From Paulownia fortunei (Eukaryota; Streptophyta; Magnoliopsida; Lamiales; Paulowniaceae): a stretch of DNA of 64,000 bases. A program made the translations under genes and the position numbers. Position 1 is the stretch's first letter. The number at the start of each line of letters is the position of its first letter. A model generated the notes under the pieces. It searched no databases and was not told the origin of the DNA. It saw only the letters and a program-made list of their open reading frames with translations. Location: positions 6,590,841 to 6,654,840 of the forward strand of contig CM033116.1 of the NCBI GenBank assembly GCA_019321725.1. The letters are read 5' to 3'. Positions 63,661-64,000 of the stretch are shown piece after piece.

Positions 63661-64000
63661 CGTTTGAATATTACTTATAAGTCAAGTGTTTCTATATTTA
63701 TCATATAAAATGCACTTTACGAAACCAAAAGTACAAGTTGTTACACTGTGTGATTATATAATATTTGATTTGGATTAATAAAAAATGAATTAAGAATTTA
63801 TTCTTGCTTTGTGCCCGATCTTCCAAGGTTAAAAGATCTTACACTTGTGTGTTACACTCATTTCGTTTATGATTAATGTTTGATCTTCTAACACTTAACT
63901 ATTTCTTCGGGAATAAGGTTCCCACCACTTATGTGGTTAGTGAAAGTTGATAGGTTTTGAAGAAAAATTCTTGTAATCAAAATTTAAGATGTCTTTCTTG
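63661..64000. other. Upstream flank of the NPF gene
   Basis: AT-rich with no gene seen. It presumably contains more of the NPF promoter. Confidence 0.4.

Noticed and set aside
1..64000. CRISPR array, operon, phage or plasmid system, rRNA or intact tRNA gene
   Set aside because: Nothing of the kind was seen; the gene structure is that of a plant nuclear chromosome.

Overview
The window is nuclear DNA from a flowering plant, very probably a eudicot. It is AT-rich, genes are split by many GT-AG introns, and gene-free stretches hold decayed plant retrotransposons, hAT-type elements, SINE-like units and (TA)n runs. The species cannot be fixed from the sequence alone. No bacterial or viral operon and no CRISPR array was seen. 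I did not find a complete, undescribed molecular system; the most unusual items are listed as findings.

Layout. 1-3,429: an old Ty1/copia element on the minus strand (gag, zinc knuckle, protease) split by a 2.2-kb insertion with TG...CA ends that looks like a solo LTR. 3,430-10,130: AT-rich intergenic DNA with SINE-like and tandem repeats. 10,131-25,307 (+): an intact 18-exon gene for V-ATPase subunit a, closest to the trans-Golgi isoform VHA-a1 (819 aa). Its introns carry a Harbinger-like MITE, tandem repeats and an 819-bp hAT element with a perfect 8-bp target duplication; one intron has a GC donor. 25,308-30,095: 3' flank and intergenic DNA. 30,096-33,791 (+): a DCAF8-like WD40 gene broken by a stop, a frame change and loss of the last WD-repeat exons. 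36,880-45,410 (+): a 12-exon gene for an uncharacterised plant protein of 1,175 aa, with a U12-type AT-AC intron and an overlapping upstream ORF. 46,850-60,600: gene-free, with degenerate copia pol (minus), an Athila-like Ty3/gypsy LTR and gag (plus), and two diverged tandem arrays. 60,628-63,535 (-): an intact four-exon NPF2/NAXT-like transporter gene (573 aa).

The genes are not an operon and need not work together. By homology, VHA-a1 serves proton pumping in the trans-Golgi/early endosome, the NPF2 protein is a membrane anion (probably nitrate) transporter, the WD40 locus was a CUL4-DDB1 substrate receptor, and the 1,175-aa protein has no function that I can name.

Exon boundaries were read by eye from splice sites, reading phase and recalled family conservation. 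They sum to whole codons for the three intact genes. Transcript ends were not determined.
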